This document shows positions 36,526 to 48,057 of a DNA stretch of 64,000 nucleotides, piece by piece. This DNA is from Providencia rustigianii DSM 4541 (GTDB lineage: Bacteria > Pseudomonadota > Gammaproteobacteria > Enterobacterales > Enterobacteriaceae), in assembly GCF_000156395.1 (NCBI RefSeq), contig NZ_GG703818.1, positions 832,426 to 896,425 of the forward strand, read 5' to 3'. How positions within the stretch are numbered: position 1 is the first letter of the stretch; each line of letters begins with the position of its first letter. The notes beneath the pieces are model-generated. The model saw only the letters and a list, made by a program, of their open reading frames with translations. It made no database searches and was not told where the DNA came from. Both the position numbers and the translations under genes were made by a program.

Positions 36526-37497
36526 TTATTTATCCCAACGCCATAAAACACTCATTCCCGGTCGTAATCCATCGATAGGTTCAAGTGGGTACAAACGTAC
36601 TTCAAAGGTTTTTAAGTCAAAATCTCCAGTCGCTCGCGTGGCACGTTTAGTTGCATAATCCCCTTTAGGGGCAATATAGCGCACCTCTGCTTCAACCGTT
36701 TTATCCCCTAATGCAGGGATAACTAGCTGGACTTTATTCCCTTTTTTCACACCAACAAGAATGTCTTCACGCAAGTTATAAACAAAGTAAGATTGAGGAA
36801 GGCTAATCAATGAAAGTAATGGACTACCAGCATTAAATAGTTCACCAATTTCGGCGGGGATTGGGCCGACTTCACCATCCACAGGAGCTTTAACCTGTAG
36901 GTCATCAATCTGTACTTGAATCTCAGCTAATTTTTGTTGAGCTTGATTCACCGCCGCTTCATATTGTTGGCGCAGCTCGATACGATCCCCATTTTTTCCC
37001 TCTTCCAAACGCGCTTTTGCACTTTGTACTTGCTGGAATGCGACCTCTTTGGCTTTACGGGCATTATCGAGTTCATTTATTGAAACATAGCCTTTGCCCA
37101 ATAAATTGTTTAGACGGGTAAACTCCCGGGAGGCATTTTGATATTGTGAATTGGCTTGAGCGAGGGAAGCTTGTAAGTCACGCAGGGTTTCTTCACGCGT
37201 TCCATGTAAGGATTGGTCCAGTTGCGCTTGCGCTTGGTCTTTGGCGGCTTTTAATGCCGCATATTGCGCTTGTAATTCTGGGCTTTCCAACGTTAACAGC
37301 AACTGCCCTTTTTTAACGTCATCGCCCCGTTCAATATGACGTTCAATCACGCGCCCTTTCGCTTTTGATGTCACAATCACTTCTGGTGCATCCACTTCCC
37401 CTTGCAATAATAAAAATTGGTTATGGGAATGAAAAAGTGCCGCAGCAGCGATTAAGATCAGCATCAGCAAGATCAATATTATGGTTCTTTTTTTCAT
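36526..37497 (-). CDS. HlyD-family membrane-fusion protein
   Basis: A 323-residue periplasmic adaptor. One N-terminal membrane anchor (TIILILLMLILIAAAALFHS) is followed by a biotinyl-lipoyl half (GEVDAPEVIVTSKAKGRVIERHIERGDDVKKGQLLLTLESPELQAQ), a long coiled coil (about residues 75-195), the second lipoyl half (VKAPVDGEVGPIPAEIGELFNAGSPLLSLI) and a beta barrel ending at IDGLRPGMSVLWRW. It heads the leftward operon, 11 bases before the first permease gene, and would connect it to an outer-membrane channel such as TolC. Confidence 0.9.
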   Translation of the reverse strand: MKKRTIILILLMLILIAAAALFHSHNQFLLLQGEVDAPEVIVTSKAKGRVIERHIERGDDVKKGQLLLTLESPELQAQYAALKAAKDQAQAQLDQSLHGTREETLRDLQASLAQANSQYQNASREFTRLNNLLGKGYVSINELDNARKAKEVAFQQVQSAKARLEEGKNGDRIELRQQYEAAVNQAQQKLAEIQVQIDDLQVKAPVDGEVGPIPAEIGELFNAGSPLLSLISLPQSYFVYNLREDILVGVKKGNKVQLVIPALGDKTVEAEVRYIAPKGDYATKRATRATGDFDLKTFEVRLYPLEPIDGLRPGMSVLWRWDK

Positions 37498-37724
37498 TAT
37501 ATATGTGAGCCTTGAGTAATAACGGGGGAAACTACTTTTTTATTATGACAATAAATAGAAACGAGCGTTAAGAAATTCGTGCGTAAGATCACGGAGCTGA
37601 GGTCATTTTTTTATACTGCGTCTATTTATGTTTCATGTCAAATAATGATGATTTGCTTATTATTAAATGACGATTACTTAACCAGCCCAATAAGATACAA
37701 TATCCCCCAAAAGTATATGGCTAA
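37498..37724. other. Promoter-side gap without recognisable gene
   Basis: The leader region of the HlyD gene and AT-rich sequence. I see no reading frame, RNA gene or repeat before the ERIC array begins. Confidence 0.4.
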
Positions 37725-38175
37725 ATCCACTGAACGTAGCCAACACCCCTACAACTCGAAACTTGCAACATTGTGCATTCATCGCACCAATGTCCTAAAT
37801 AATTCGAATTGTAGGTAGGCGGCAAGAGAAGATGTCTCTAGGAGCATACAAAAGTATGTGACTAGAGCAGCTGAGCGCAGCCAACACTCCCATAATGCAA
37901 AATATCATGAGCCATGCTCTAAATAGTTCGCATTATGGGTAAGCGACAAGAGAAGATATCTCTAGGAGCATACAAAAGTATGTGACTAAAGCAGTTGAGC
38001 GCAGCCAACACCCCTACAACTCGAAACTTGCAACATTGTGCATTCATTGCACCAATGTCCTAAATAATTCGAATTGTAGGTAGGCGGCAAGAGAAGATGT
38101 CTCTAGGAGCATACAAAAGTATGTGACTAGAGCAGCTGAGCGCAGTCAACACCCCTACAACTCGAAGTATGACGG
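37725..38175 (+). repeat. ERIC array: three copies plus a fragment
   Basis: Three complete ERIC-like units (about 37796-37900, 37919-38030, 38058-38175), each with GGAGCATACAAAAGTATGTG, follow a right-end fragment (about 37725-37765). Part of the array is a direct repeat: about 150 bases from 37741 recur almost exactly from 38006, an offset of 265 bases. The last unit ends GAAGTATGACGGAC and runs into the btsS start region. Confidence 0.88.
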
Positions 38176-38183
38176 ACATTAAG

Positions 38184-39869
38184 ATGTACGAATTTGATTT
38201 AATCTTATTACTCCTACAACAAATGTGCGTATACCTCGTGATCGCATGGGCACTGAGTAAAACCCCGCTGGTCATCCCCTTACTAAAAGTGACGATCCGC
38301 CTTCCCCATAAAGTCATGTGTTATCTGATTTTCTCCGTATTCTGCATTATGGGGACGTACTTTGGTCTGCATATCAATGATTCTATTGCCAATACTCGTG
38401 CCATTGGCTCTGTACTTGGGGGCTTATTAGGTGGACCTGCTGTCGGGGTTGCTGTTGGATTTACTGGGGGATTGCATCGTTATTCATTGGGCGGAATGAC
38501 TGCCACCAGTTGCATGGTTTCAACGATTGCCGAGGGACTCATTGGTGGATTAGTTCATCGTTACTATATGAAACGTGGGGAAATTAATAAAATTTTTAAC
38601 CCCGTGACCGCTAGCTGCGTCACCTTTGTCGCTGAAATTATTCAGATGCTGATTATTCTATTAATCGCCCGCCCTTTCGACGAAGCTTATGAATTAGTCA
38701 AAAATATTGCTGCTCCAATGATTATCGCCAATACCATTGGGGCCGCGATGTTTATTCGAATATTGCTGGATAGACGCGCCATCGTTGAGAAATACACTAC
38801 GGCTTTCTCTGCTCAAGCCTTAAAGATTGCCCTTTGTACTGACGGAATTCTACGTAAAGGTTTCAATGTAGATAACAGTATGAAAGTGGCAAAAATTATC
38901 TACCAAGAGTTGGAAATTGGAGCTGTAGCAATCACTGATAGAGAGAAAATACTCGCCTTTATTGGCTTAGGTGCGGATCACCATATACCGGGCACACCTA
39001 TATCCTCCGAACAATCACGGCGGGCGATTGATAATAATGAAGTCGTGTATGCTGATGGTAATGAAACCCCGTACAAATGTACCCTCAGTGCGTCTTGTAA
39101 ACTCGGTTCTGCTCTGGTGATCCCGCTCCAAGGCGAAAACCAACAAGTGATCGGTACCATCAAACTTTATCAAGCCAAAAACAGCTTATTTAGCTCGATA
39201 AACCGCACTCTTGGAGAAGGAATTGCTAGCTTATTTTCAGCGCAGATCCTTGCTGGGCAATATGAACGTAATAAGCAATCCTTACTACAATCGGAAGTAA
39301 AATTACTTCATGCACAAGTGAATCCTCACTTTCTGTTTAATGTGCTCAATACTCTCCAAGCCGTAATCCGCAAAGATAGCCAACAGGCGGGACAATTGGT
39401 GCAATATATTTCAACTTTCTTCCGCAATAACCTAAAACGGCCAGAGCAAAATGCCACACTGGGAGAAGAAATTGAGCACATCAATGCCTATTTGCAAATT
39501 GAGAAAGCCCGTTTCCAAGAGAATTTACAAATTCATTTGGATATTCCAGATGAAGTCAGGCATGTGGAATTACCCGCATTCAGTCTACAACCGATAGTCG
39601 AAAACGCAATAAAACACGGTACCTCACAGTTATTAAGTACCGGATATATTACAATCCGTAGCTATATACGCTGCGAGCATGTCTATATTGAAATCGAAGA
39701 TAATGCCGGTCTCTATCAGCCCAGAGCACAATCTGATGGCTTAGGCATGGGGCTAGTTGATAGACGTTTACGTCTTAAATATGGCGAAAAATATGGTATC
39801 AGTGTGGAGTGTGAACCAGAGAAGTTCACCCGAGTGAAATTACGTTTACCTTACACCACGGCAGAATAA
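38184..39869 (+). CDS. btsS: Pyruvate-sensing histidine kinase BtsS
   Basis: A 561-residue LytS-type sensor kinase (YehU), the same length as in E. coli. The membrane-embedded 5TMR-LYT region with [26 protein letters not shown] occupies the first 200 residues. A GAF-like domain follows, then the kinase with [23 protein letters not shown] (phospho-acceptor His about 382) and the ATP-binding [16 protein letters not shown] and [11 protein letters not shown]. BtsS responds to extracellular pyruvate in E. coli. I start it at ATG 38184 (MYEFDLI); ATG 38169, inside the ERIC end, is in frame and would add five residues. No good ribosome site is visible for either. Confidence 0.95.
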   Translation: MYEFDLILLLLQQMCVYLVIAWALSKTPLVIPLLKVTIRLPHKVMCYLIFSVFCIMGTYFGLHINDSIANTRAIGSVLGGLLGGPAVGVAVGFTGGLHRYSLGGMTATSCMVSTIAEGLIGGLVHRYYMKRGEINKIFNPVTASCVTFVAEIIQMLIILLIARPFDEAYELVKNIAAPMIIANTIGAAMFIRILLDRRAIVEKYTTAFSAQALKIALCTDGILRKGFNVDNSMKVAKIIYQELEIGAVAITDREKILAFIGLGADHHIPGTPISSEQSRRAIDNNEVVYADGNETPYKCTLSASCKLGSALVIPLQGENQQVIGTIKLYQAKNSLFSSINRTLGEGIASLFSAQILAGQYERNKQSLLQSEVKLLHAQVNPHFLFNVLNTLQAVIRKDSQQAGQLVQYISTFFRNNLKRPEQNATLGEEIEHINAYLQIEKARFQENLQIHLDIPDEVRHVELPAFSLQPIVENAIKHGTSQLLSTGYITIRSYIRCEHVYIEIEDNAGLYQPRAQSDGLGMGLVDRRLRLKYGEKYGISVECEPEKFTRVKLRLPYTTAE

Positions 39870-39883
39870 ATGGCTTTAATTCT

Positions 39884-40600
39884 ATGAATGTATTAATCGT
39901 TGATGATGAACCCCTAGCGCGTGAAAATGTGCGCTGCTTACTTGAGGAACATGACGATATCGAAATTATTGGCGAATGCGCCAATGCTATCGAGGCGATC
40001 GGGCTTATCCACAAAAAAAAGCCTGATGTGGTATTTCTGGATATTCAAATGCCACGACTTACTGGGCTAGAAATGGTGCGTATGTTAGATCCTGAAATAC
40101 GCCCGCATATTGTTTTTCTGACCGCATTTAATGAATTTGCAGTTCAAGCTTTCGAAGAACACGCTTTTGACTATTTACTCAAACCATTAGAATCAGAACG
40201 TTTCAATAAAACGTTAAACCGTCTACGCCAAGGCGCACAGAAACAAAATCTTGAGCTGCTCGATAATCACGAGCCATTGAAATTTATTCCTTGCACCGGA
40301 CACAGCCGCATTTATCTCATGAAATTGGATGAGGTTCAGTATGTGACTTCGCGAATGAGCGGCGTCTATGTAAAGAGCATCCAAGGGCAAGAGAGCTTCA
40401 CGGAATTAACATTACGCACATTAGAAATGCGCACGCCGTTAGTTCGCTGCCACCGACAATACCTAGTGAATATGACCCAGCTCAGTGAGATTTTATTTGG
40501 TGATAGTGGGCAAGCAGAGCTTGTGCTGGGTTCAGGGGACCATATTCCAGTCAGCCGTCGCTATTTGAAGCCATTGAAAGAAGAGCTAGGCTTGATTTAA
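39884..40600 (+). CDS. btsR: LytTR response regulator BtsR
   Basis: A 238-residue partner of BtsS (YehT). The receiver domain ([20 protein letters not shown], phosphorylated Asp in VVFLDIQMP at about residue 54, and the Lys in DYLLKPLE) is followed by a LytTR DNA-binding domain ([29 protein letters not shown]...[10 protein letters not shown]...[13 protein letters not shown]). In E. coli it activates the pyruvate transporter gene btsT. It begins 14 bases after btsS. Confidence 0.96.
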   Translation: MNVLIVDDEPLARENVRCLLEEHDDIEIIGECANAIEAIGLIHKKKPDVVFLDIQMPRLTGLEMVRMLDPEIRPHIVFLTAFNEFAVQAFEEHAFDYLLKPLESERFNKTLNRLRQGAQKQNLELLDNHEPLKFIPCTGHSRIYLMKLDEVQYVTSRMSGVYVKSIQGQESFTELTLRTLEMRTPLVRCHRQYLVNMTQLSEILFGDSGQAELVLGSGDHIPVSRRYLKPLKEELGLI

Positions 40601-40620
40601 TGTTCAATCCATAGATATAA

Positions 40621-40645
40621 AAAAACCACCTAAGCGGTGGTTTTT
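40621..40645. terminator. Terminator between btsR and deaD
   Basis: AAAAACCACC (40621-40630) pairs with GGTGGTTTTT (40636-40645). The A- and T-runs make it work for both converging transcripts. Confidence 0.85.
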
Positions 40646-40673
40646 ATTAGATTTAATACTTAATTAAAAGTAA

Positions 40674-42656
40674 TTATGCGTTGTGGCTGCTGCTACGACG
40701 ACGAGGTGCTGCGTTGTTGCCATCTTGACGAGGTGCTGAACCAGTACGGTCACGATTTGCACCATCACGGTTAGCGCCACCATCACGGTTTGAAGAACCA
40801 CGACGGTCTCCACCGCCACGACGACCATCACGCTCACCGCCACGATCATTACGACGACCTGCACCGAAACCACCTTCGCTACCGCCTTCACGACGTGGGC
40901 CACCACGACGTTCGCCACCGCCACGACGCTCAAATGGTTGAGCATCACCGATCAGTTGCATTTGCATTGGTTTGTTCAGTACACGCGCACGGCTTAAGTG
41001 AGTTAACACTTCGCTTGGCATGCCTTTTGGTAATTCAATCGTTGAGTGAGAACCAAACAACTTGATATTACCAATATAACGGCTGCTGATATCCGCTTCG
41101 TTAGCAATCGCACCAACGATGTGACGAACTTCAACACCATCATCGCGACCCACTTCGATACGGTATGTTTCCATATCACCAACATCACGACGTTCACGGC
41201 GAGCAGAGCTTTCACCACGCTCAGCGCGGTCAAAACCATTGCTGCTATTACGGTCACGGCGACGGTCATCACCACGACGATCGTCACGACGGTCATCACG
41301 GTCGTTGAATTCACGACGAGGACGGCGAGGTGCATCTGGTGGCAGGATCAGAGCGCGTTCACCCTGTGCCATTTTCAACAGTGCCGCTGCTAAAGTTTCC
41401 ATATCAACATCTTCAGATGGAGATACTTTCGCCAACAGTGAACGGTATAGATCTAAATCGCTACTTTCTAATTGTTGCTGAACTTTCGCAGCAAATTGAG
41501 CCTGACGACGCTGGCTTAACAGCTCCGCATTTGGCAGGTCAACTTCAGGGATAGTCAGTTTCATCGTACGTTCAACGTTGCGCAGTAAACGACGCTCACG
41601 GTTCTCAACGAACAGTAAAGCACGACCCGCACGACCCGCACGACCAGTACGACCGATACGGTGAACATAAGATTCTGCATCCATTGGGATATCGTAGTTA
41701 ACAACTAAGCTAATACGCTCAACGTCCAAACCACGAGCAGCAACGTCAGTAGCGATTAAAATGTCTAAACGACCATTTTTTAAGCGCTCTAATGTTTGCT
41801 CACGCAGTGCTTGGTTCATATCACCGTTTAATGCAGCACTGTTATAGCCACTACGCTCAAGTGCTTCAGCAACTTCTAAAGTTGCGTTTTTAGTACGTAC
41901 GAAAATAATCGCCGCATCAAAATCTTCTGACTCTAAGAAACGAACTAACGCTTCATTTTTGCGCATTCCGCTAACAGTCCAGTAGCTTTGAGCGATATCT
42001 GGACGTGTAGTAATGCTCGACTGAATGCGGATCTCTTTAGGATCTTTCATAAAGCGACGAGTAATACGGCGGATTGGTTCTGGCATTGTTGCCGAGAACA
42101 GAGCAGTTTGGTGTTGTGCTGGAATCTGGCTCATGATGTTTTCAACATCATCAATGAAGCCCATACGCAGCATTTCATCAGCTTCGTCTAATACTAAGCC
42201 TTTCAATTTAGAAAGATCTAAAGTACCGCGCTTCAGGTGGTCAAGAAGACGACCCGGTGTACCCACAACAACTTGTGGACCTTGGCGTAATGCACGAAGT
42301 TGAACGTCATAACGCTGACCGCCGTATAAGGCAACCACGTTGACACGGTTCATGTGTTTAGAGAAATCGCTCAATGCTTCAGCAACTTGCACCGCTAACT
42401 CGCGTGTCGGTGCCAGTACTAAAATTTGTGGCGCTTTTAAATCTGGATCGATGTTATGCAGTAATGGCAAACCAAATGCAGCGGTTTTACCACTACCAGT
42501 TTGTGCCATACCTAATACATCATTACCATTCAGTAACAATGGGATACATTGTTGCTGAATTGGTGATGGTTTTTCATATCCCAGGTCGCTTAGTGCGTTC
42601 AAAATAGATGCTGATAAACCTAGATCAGCAAAAGACATTTCAGTCTCAGTCGTCAT
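40674..42656 (-). CDS. deaD: DEAD-box RNA helicase DeaD (CsdA)
   Basis: A 660-residue RNA helicase used in ribosome assembly and mRNA decay, especially in the cold. Motifs run in order: Q-motif ([13 protein letters not shown]), [33 protein letters not shown] and [12 protein letters not shown] DbpA-type RNA-binding domain (about 480-560) and an Arg/Gly-rich tail follow. The tail carries many imperfect RGG/RDG repeats ([25 protein letters not shown]) and ends [13 protein letters not shown] 42656 has GAGG nine bases upstream and is preferred over ATG 42671. Confidence 0.97.
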   Translation of the reverse strand: MTTETEMSFADLGLSASILNALSDLGYEKPSPIQQQCIPLLLNGNDVLGMAQTGSGKTAAFGLPLLHNIDPDLKAPQILVLAPTRELAVQVAEALSDFSKHMNRVNVVALYGGQRYDVQLRALRQGPQVVVGTPGRLLDHLKRGTLDLSKLKGLVLDEADEMLRMGFIDDVENIMSQIPAQHQTALFSATMPEPIRRITRRFMKDPKEIRIQSSITTRPDIAQSYWTVSGMRKNEALVRFLESEDFDAAIIFVRTKNATLEVAEALERSGYNSAALNGDMNQALREQTLERLKNGRLDILIATDVAARGLDVERISLVVNYDIPMDAESYVHRIGRTGRAGRAGRALLFVENRERRLLRNVERTMKLTIPEVDLPNAELLSQRRQAQFAAKVQQQLESSDLDLYRSLLAKVSPSEDVDMETLAAALLKMAQGERALILPPDAPRRPRREFNDRDDRRDDRRGDDRRRDRNSSNGFDRAERGESSARRERRDVGDMETYRIEVGRDDGVEVRHIVGAIANEADISSRYIGNIKLFGSHSTIELPKGMPSEVLTHLSRARVLNKPMQMQLIGDAQPFERRGGGERRGGPRREGGSEGGFGAGRRNDRGGERDGRRGGGDRRGSSNRDGGANRDGANRDRTGSAPRQDGNNAAPRRRSSSHNA

Positions 42657-42824
42657 GTAAAGGTGCCTCATACTTAATGGCGGCCAGTTTACATAACGGT
42701 GAGAAAATCATTTCCGTCATTTTCATTAAAATGTGAACTGGCTCAAATTGTGTTATTAAACGAACAAATAGGCCGTCATCCATCAGGATGAAGGCTCAAG
42801 AATTAATAGAGAAATGTTCGTCAG

Positions 42825-43742
42825 CTATTGCTGGCCCGATTCTAATAGGTCGTCTTGTTCTTGGCCTAACAGCGCCAATTCCAACAATGCATAGCGGTGT
42901 TCAACAAAGCTGTGGGCGTTGTTTGCCACCGTCAGTTTGAATAACGCTGTTGCGCTATCCTTATCCCCCAGACTTAGGTAATGTTTACCTAAATAGAAGT
43001 TAGTTTCACTGAGATGCTCAGCGAGCGAAGTGTTATCCGTAGATGTCTCTTTCAAGCGCTCCATCAATGTCGTTTCATTGATGTTGCCAAGATAGAATTC
43101 TACGATATTCCAGCCCCATTGCCCTTTCTCCGCTTGGTCGTAACGGGCTGCAAGATTATCTTGCGCCATACGCGGGTCTATGTCTTTCTCGACGAGATAA
43201 AGCCACAGAGTTCGAAAGGGATCATTTGGATCTATCTGATAATACGCCAGCAGATCATCCTGCGCTAGTTTGTATCGTCCACCGTAATATAAAGAGATGC
43301 CACGATTCATCCGCGCGAAATTGTAAGTTGGATCAAGCTCTAAAACAGAATCAAACGCTTCATAGGCGGCATCATAGTTGCCAGCCTGCGTAAAGTATAT
43401 CCCTAAAAAGTTAAAAATTTCAGGAATATCAGGACGTATGGACAACGCAGTTGAAAAATCATTCCGCGCCAACGCCCTTAAACCGAGACTATCATACAGT
43501 ACTCCGCGCTCATATAAAAGCTGCGCGTACTCATCATCGGTTAAAGATCGGCTCGCAAGGATTTGTTCCATACGAGCCAATATCACTTCTTGTTGTAATG
43601 AAGGCTGCAAAGGTACTGCAAAAACCTCGTTTTTACGCCAATCTTTATTACTACATCCAATAATAATAAAAAAGATAAGCGCAGATAGCACACGAACTAA
43701 GGTGCGACTATCGAAAAAACGAAAACTTATACAGTTCTGCAT
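42825..43742 (-). CDS. nlpI: Lipoprotein NlpI
   Basis: A 305-residue outer-membrane lipoprotein with TPR repeats. NlpI acts as an adaptor for the protease Prc and for peptidoglycan hydrolases. The lipobox is IIIGC (Cys30) with Ser at +2. [57 protein letters not shown] and [25 protein letters not shown] are TPR units. The signal sequence is longer than in E. coli. It lies between pnp and deaD as in E. coli. Confidence 0.96.
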   Translation of the reverse strand: MQNCISFRFFDSRTLVRVLSALIFFIIIGCSNKDWRKNEVFAVPLQPSLQQEVILARMEQILASRSLTDDEYAQLLYERGVLYDSLGLRALARNDFSTALSIRPDIPEIFNFLGIYFTQAGNYDAAYEAFDSVLELDPTYNFARMNRGISLYYGGRYKLAQDDLLAYYQIDPNDPFRTLWLYLVEKDIDPRMAQDNLAARYDQAEKGQWGWNIVEFYLGNINETTLMERLKETSTDNTSLAEHLSETNFYLGKHYLSLGDKDSATALFKLTVANNAHSFVEHRYALLELALLGQEQDDLLESGQQ

Positions 43743-43785
43743 ACAACGCCCTTACATTACCACTGTTCAGCAAATTTAGGCTGAT

Positions 43786-43811
43786 AGCGCCTAATATTAT
43801 CAGGCGCTACA
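43786..43811 (-). other. Hairpin between pnp and nlpI
   Basis: TAGCGCCT pairs with AGGCGCTA around a TA-rich loop. There is no T-run, so it is more likely an mRNA processing or stabilising structure than a terminator. Confidence 0.5.
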
Positions 43812-43823
43812 CTTTAGGTCAGC

Positions 43824-45944
43824 TTATTCCGCTGAGTCTTGCTGAGCTGGAGCTTCTTCGCTCACAACTGCTTCTTTCATGCTTAGGCGAATACGGCCTT
43901 GACGGTCGATTTCTAACACCTTAACAGGAACTTCTTGACCCATTTGCAGATAATCTGTCACTTTCTCTACACGCTTATCAGCGATTTGAGAAATATGAAC
44001 CAGACCTTCTTTACCACCACCGATGGCAACAAATGCGCCGAAGTCAACGATACGAGTGACTTTACCTGGGTAGATACGACCAACTTCGACTTCTGCTGTG
44101 ATATCTTCAATGCGACGAATCGCTTCTTTCGCTTTCAGACCATCTGTTGCAGCAATCTTCACGGTACCGTCATCTTCGATTTCGATAGTTGTACCCGTTT
44201 CTTCCGTTAATGCACGGATAACCGAGCCGCCTTTACCAATGACATCTTTGATTTTGTCTGGGCTAATGCGGATGGTATAGATACGTGGAGCAAATTCAGA
44301 GATTTCTTCACGTGGACCATTAATTGCTTGTTCCATTGTGCCTAGGATGTGCAGACGCGCACCTTTAGCTTGGTTCAGAGCAACCTGCATGATTTCACGA
44401 GTGATACCTTCGATTTTGATATCCATTTGTAAAGCACTGATACCTTCACGGCTACCAGCAACTTTAAAGTCCATGTCACCTAAGTGATCTTCATCACCTA
44501 AGATATCAGACAGAACAACGAAATCGTTACCTTCTTTCACCAGACCCATCGCGATACCAGCAACAGCCGCTTTGATAGGTACACCAGCATCCATTAGAGC
44601 TAGTGACGCACCACAGACAGACGCCATTGATGATGAACCATTAGATTCAGTGATCTCAGACACTACACGAATAGTGTATGGGAAATCTGCGTGTGAAGGC
44701 ATTACTGCTAATACGCCACGCTTAGCTAAGCGACCGTGACCGATTTCACGACGTTTAGGTGAACCCACCATGCCAGTTTCACCAACAGAGTATGGAGGGA
44801 AGTTGTAGTGGAATAAGAAGCGGTCAGTATATTCGCCCATTAATTGGTCGATAACTTGTGCATCACGCTCAGTACCTAACGTTGCTGTTACCAGCGCCTG
44901 TGTTTCACCACGAGTGAACAACGCAGAACCGTGGGTGCGTGGCAGAACACCAGTACGCACGTCTAACGCACGAACCATGTCTTTCTCACGACCATCGATA
45001 CGTGGCTCACCACGGATAACACGGCTACGAACAACTTGTTTTTCTAAGTGAGCAAGAATGTCTGAAACTTCTGACAGATCAACGTTTTCATCTTCAGCAA
45101 GCAGAGCTGCTGTCACTTCTTCTTTGATCAGGTTAACTTGAGCATAACGCTCTTGTTTTTCAGTGATGCGGTAAGCGTCGCCCATACGGCTTTCAGCCAA
45201 TGCAGCAATACGATCTTTCAGTGCTTGGTTAACTGGCTCTGGCTGCCAATCCCATTTTTCTTTACCGGCTTCTTTCACTAAATCATTAATGTTTTGAATA
45301 ACAACTTGCTGTTGGTCGTGACCAAACACTACCGCACCCAGCATTTGCTCTTCACTTAATAATTCAGCTTCAGATTCAACCATTAAAACTGCGCTGTCGG
45401 TACCTGCAACTACTAAATCCAGACGGCTTGATTTTAATTCGTCTGCAGTTGGGTTCAGAACATATTGGTCATTGATATAACCAACACGTGCAGCACCGAT
45501 AGGACCATTGAATGGAACGCCTGACAGAGCCAGTGCAGCTGAAGCACCGATCATCGCAACGATATCAGGGTTAACTTGTGGGTTAACTGAAACAACGGTT
45601 GCAATGATTTGGATTTCGTTCAGGAAACCTTCTGGGAACAGCGGACGTAGAGGACGGTCAATTAAGCGTGCAACTAAAGTTTCGCCTTCACCAGGACGGC
45701 CTTCACGACGGAAGAAACTGCCTGGGATACGACCCGCTGCGTAAGTACGCTCTTGATAGTTAACAGTTAAAGGAAAGAAATCTTGACCTTCTTTCACTTT
45801 TTTCTGTGCTACAGCAGTAACGAATACTGCAGTGTCATCCATATTAACCATCACAGCCGCAGTTGCTTGACGTGCGATCATGCCGGTTTCTAATGTCACG
45901 GTATGCTGGCCATACTGGAATTTACGAACAATAGGATTCAACAA
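43824..45944 (-). CDS. pnp: Polynucleotide phosphorylase
   Basis: A 706-residue 3'-5' phosphorolytic exonuclease and degradosome component. Two RNase PH domains are visible: the first ([20 protein letters not shown]...[27 protein letters not shown]) and the second with the catalytic region ([58 protein letters not shown]). A KH domain ([16 protein letters not shown]) and an S1 domain ([33 protein letters not shown]) follow. A long double-stranded leader upstream fits RNase III-dependent autoregulation. Confidence 0.98.
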   Translation of the reverse strand: MLNPIVRKFQYGQHTVTLETGMIARQATAAVMVNMDDTAVFVTAVAQKKVKEGQDFFPLTVNYQERTYAAGRIPGSFFRREGRPGEGETLVARLIDRPLRPLFPEGFLNEIQIIATVVSVNPQVNPDIVAMIGASAALALSGVPFNGPIGAARVGYINDQYVLNPTADELKSSRLDLVVAGTDSAVLMVESEAELLSEEQMLGAVVFGHDQQQVVIQNINDLVKEAGKEKWDWQPEPVNQALKDRIAALAESRMGDAYRITEKQERYAQVNLIKEEVTAALLAEDENVDLSEVSDILAHLEKQVVRSRVIRGEPRIDGREKDMVRALDVRTGVLPRTHGSALFTRGETQALVTATLGTERDAQVIDQLMGEYTDRFLFHYNFPPYSVGETGMVGSPKRREIGHGRLAKRGVLAVMPSHADFPYTIRVVSEITESNGSSSMASVCGASLALMDAGVPIKAAVAGIAMGLVKEGNDFVVLSDILGDEDHLGDMDFKVAGSREGISALQMDIKIEGITREIMQVALNQAKGARLHILGTMEQAINGPREEISEFAPRIYTIRISPDKIKDVIGKGGSVIRALTEETGTTIEIEDDGTVKIAATDGLKAKEAIRRIEDITAEVEVGRIYPGKVTRIVDFGAFVAIGGGKEGLVHISQIADKRVEKVTDYLQMGQEVPVKVLEIDRQGRIRLSMKEAVVSEEAPAQQDSAE

Positions 45945-46000
45945 AATATTACCCTTTTTGTAAGGCTACCAGAGATTCTCGAGTAGCATGGTTATTTTCT

Positions 46001-46078
46001 ACTACAGCCTCGCGACTAATGAGAAAATTGATATTCTTGTCATCAATGTTCTCATTAGTCGCGCGAATCGGATGTAGT
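46001..46078 (-). promoter_or_regulatory. pnp leader stem-loop, likely RNase III target
   Basis: CGCGACTAATGAGAA (46011-46025) pairs perfectly with TTCTCATTAGTCGCG (46049-46063), and an outer ACTACA/TGTAGT stem extends it. In E. coli RNase III cuts such a stem, after which PNPase shuts down its own mRNA. Confidence 0.82.
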
Positions 46079-46181
46079 TTTAAGAGGTTTTAGCTAAAAC
46101 AATCAATTATCGATAATAGCTTAACATTTAAGTTAAGTATAATTCGAGTATTACTTCAACTTTCGAAATAACTTTTAGCAG

Positions 46182-46206
46182 AAAAGGGGCCATTAGGCCC
46201 CTTTCC
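46182..46206 (-). terminator. rpsO terminator
   Basis: Read leftward, AAAGGGGCC pairs with GGCCCCTTT around TAAT, followed by a short T-run. It is partly read through into pnp in related bacteria. Confidence 0.8.
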
Positions 46207-46222
46207 ACTGAAACTGACAAGA

Positions 46223-46492
46223 TTAACGACGCAGACCCAGACGCTCGATCAGCGCTGTGTAACGTGCGATATCTTTACCTTTCAAGTAAGCCTGTAAACG
46301 ACGACGCTGAGCAACCATACGCAGCAGACCACGACGGCTGTGGTGATCTTTTTTGTGCTCTGAGAAGTGACCTTGCAGGTGGTTGATTTGAGCTGTCAGC
46401 AGAGCGATTTGAACTTCGCTTGAACCCGTGTCATTTTCACCGCGGCCGAATTCAGCAACGATCTTCGCTTTCGCTTCAGTACTTAGAGACAT
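46223..46492 (-). CDS. rpsO: Ribosomal protein S15
   Basis: An 89-residue S15 ([72 protein letters not shown]), which binds 16S rRNA early in 30S assembly. The start is ATG 46492 with GGAG six bases upstream; the frame from 46504 adds four codons that cover this ribosome site. Confidence 0.98.
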   Translation of the reverse strand: MSLSTEAKAKIVAEFGRGENDTGSSEVQIALLTAQINHLQGHFSEHKKDHHSRRGLLRMVAQRRRLQAYLKGKDIARYTALIERLGLRR

Positions 46493-46604
46493 AGTAAACT
46501 CCAAATGAATTAATATAAGTGATGAGAGCCAATCTCTAATTTAGCATCTCAAGATTAAGCGCCGCTATTCTACGCTGCTTAAAGCAGCAAAGCAATAAGC
46601 GCCA

Positions 46605-47558
46605 TTATGCGGGCTGCTCATTTTCTACAACCAAACGCTTTGGTGCGATACGTCCATCTTCACTCACCAGAGCAATACCAATAAACCGCTGCTCTGTACC
46701 ACTAGTGACTCGGATCATTTCGCCTTGCGCAAGGCCTTGTACATTACCACATACAGGTTGACCCTGTTTAAAATATGCGGCAGTGTCTTCTGTGATATTC
46801 ACAGCAGGAAAATGAACAACTGCGGTATCCATTGGCAATAACAGTGAATCCAAGAGTGCTTCAAAAGACCCTTCACCGGCATCCACTTTTGCCCGTAAAG
46901 CCGCTAATTGTTCCAAAGAGACCATTCGGTCATAAGGATAATTAGCCACTTGTACACGACGCAGATAAGTGACGTGAGCACCACATCCTAACATTTCACC
47001 TAAATCATCAATGATGGTTCGAATATACGTACCTTTCGAACAATGAATTTCCAGCTCTAATTCGTTGTTATCCCAACGAATAAACTGAAGCTCATACACA
47101 GTGATAGGACGGGCTTCTCGCTCTATTGTGATCCCTTTTCTTGCGTATTCATAAAGTGGCCGCCCTTGGTGTTTGAGTGCCGAATACATGGAAGGAATTT
47201 GTAGAGTATCACCACGAAAATGCTCTAAAGCACCATCAAGTTGCTTTGCTGTAAACTTAACTTCACGCTCACAGATAATTTCACCATGGGAGTCGGAAGT
47301 ATCCGTACGCTGCCCAAGGCGTGCAATCACTCGATAACGTTTATCTGAGTCGAGTAAAAACTGTGAAAACTTTGTTGCTTCACCAAGACAGATTGGCAGC
47401 ATCCCCGTCGCTAACGGGTCTAATGCACCAGTATGCCCTGCTTTGTTCGCGTTAAAGAAGCGCCGCACTTTTTGCAGCGCATCATTTGAAGAAATATCAG
47501 TAGGTTTATCCAGCAGCAATACGCCATCTATATCACGCCCGCTACGACGACGACCCAT
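46605..47558 (-). CDS. truB: tRNA pseudouridine-55 synthase
   Basis: A 317-residue enzyme that makes pseudouridine 55 in the T-loop of tRNAs. The catalytic Asp is in [23 protein letters not shown] (about residue 48). [51 protein letters not shown] and a C-terminal PUA-like region are present. Its ATG overlaps the rbfA stop in TAATG. Confidence 0.97.
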   Translation of the reverse strand: MGRRRSGRDIDGVLLLDKPTDISSNDALQKVRRFFNANKAGHTGALDPLATGMLPICLGEATKFSQFLLDSDKRYRVIARLGQRTDTSDSHGEIICEREVKFTAKQLDGALEHFRGDTLQIPSMYSALKHQGRPLYEYARKGITIEREARPITVYELQFIRWDNNELELEIHCSKGTYIRTIIDDLGEMLGCGAHVTYLRRVQVANYPYDRMVSLEQLAALRAKVDAGEGSFEALLDSLLLPMDTAVVHFPAVNITEDTAAYFKQGQPVCGNVQGLAQGEMIRVTSGTEQRFIGIALVSEDGRIAPKRLVVENEQPA

Positions 47559-47971
47559 TATTTTTCCTCTTTATCATCTGTACCAGAACGACGTTCTTCG
47601 TCATTACGAATCACATTCGATACTAGGTTAGACATACGCATACCATCAACTAGCGAGCTATCATATTCAAAAGTCAGCTCAGGAATAATGCGTAAACGCA
47701 TTGCTTTTCCGAGTAATGAACGAATAAAACCAGATGCTTCGTTTAATGCTTTAATACCTTCAGCTACCATTTCAGCTTCGCTCTTATCATCATTGGCGAT
47801 GTTGAAAAAGGTGACGAAAACTTTACCGTATGCCAGATCCCGTGAAAGCTCGACACCAGACACGGTTGCCATGCCAATACGAGGATCTTTAATCTCACGC
47901 TGCAAAATAATCGCAATTTCTTTTTGCATTTCTTGAGCTACGCGTTGAGAACGACTGAATTCTTTTGCCAT
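47558..47971 (-). CDS. rbfA: Ribosome-binding factor A
   Basis: A 137-residue KH-fold factor needed for late 30S maturation and cold growth: [33 protein letters not shown] and [33 protein letters not shown]. The ATG at 47971 follows AGGAG; the frame from 47989 adds six codons through it. It is coupled to truB by a one-base overlap. Confidence 0.97.
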   Translation of the reverse strand: MAKEFSRSQRVAQEMQKEIAIILQREIKDPRIGMATVSGVELSRDLAYGKVFVTFFNIANDDKSEAEMVAEGIKALNEASGFIRSLLGKAMRLRIIPELTFEYDSSLVDGMRMSNLVSNVIRNDEERRSGTDDKEEK

Positions 47972-47991
47972 CGTTATATCTCCTGACAATA

Positions 47992-48012
47992 AAGGGGGCT
48001 ATTGCCCCCTCA
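47992..48012 (-). other. Hairpin between infB and rbfA
   Basis: GGGGGC pairs with GCCCCC around TATT. It has no T-run and may be a processing or pausing structure. Confidence 0.45.
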
Positions 48013-48057
48013 CAAATACTTTTTTATAACCACGATGTCTCGTGGGTACTCACAAAA

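Noticed and set aside
37725-38175. Repeats that could be taken for a CRISPR array
   Set aside because: Units are about 110-125 bases, palindromic and ERIC-like, with related sequence between them instead of unique spacers; no cas genes are present.
41003-41335. Leftward Val/Ala-rich frame within deaD
   Set aside because: Alternate-frame reading of the Arg-rich deaD coding sequence.
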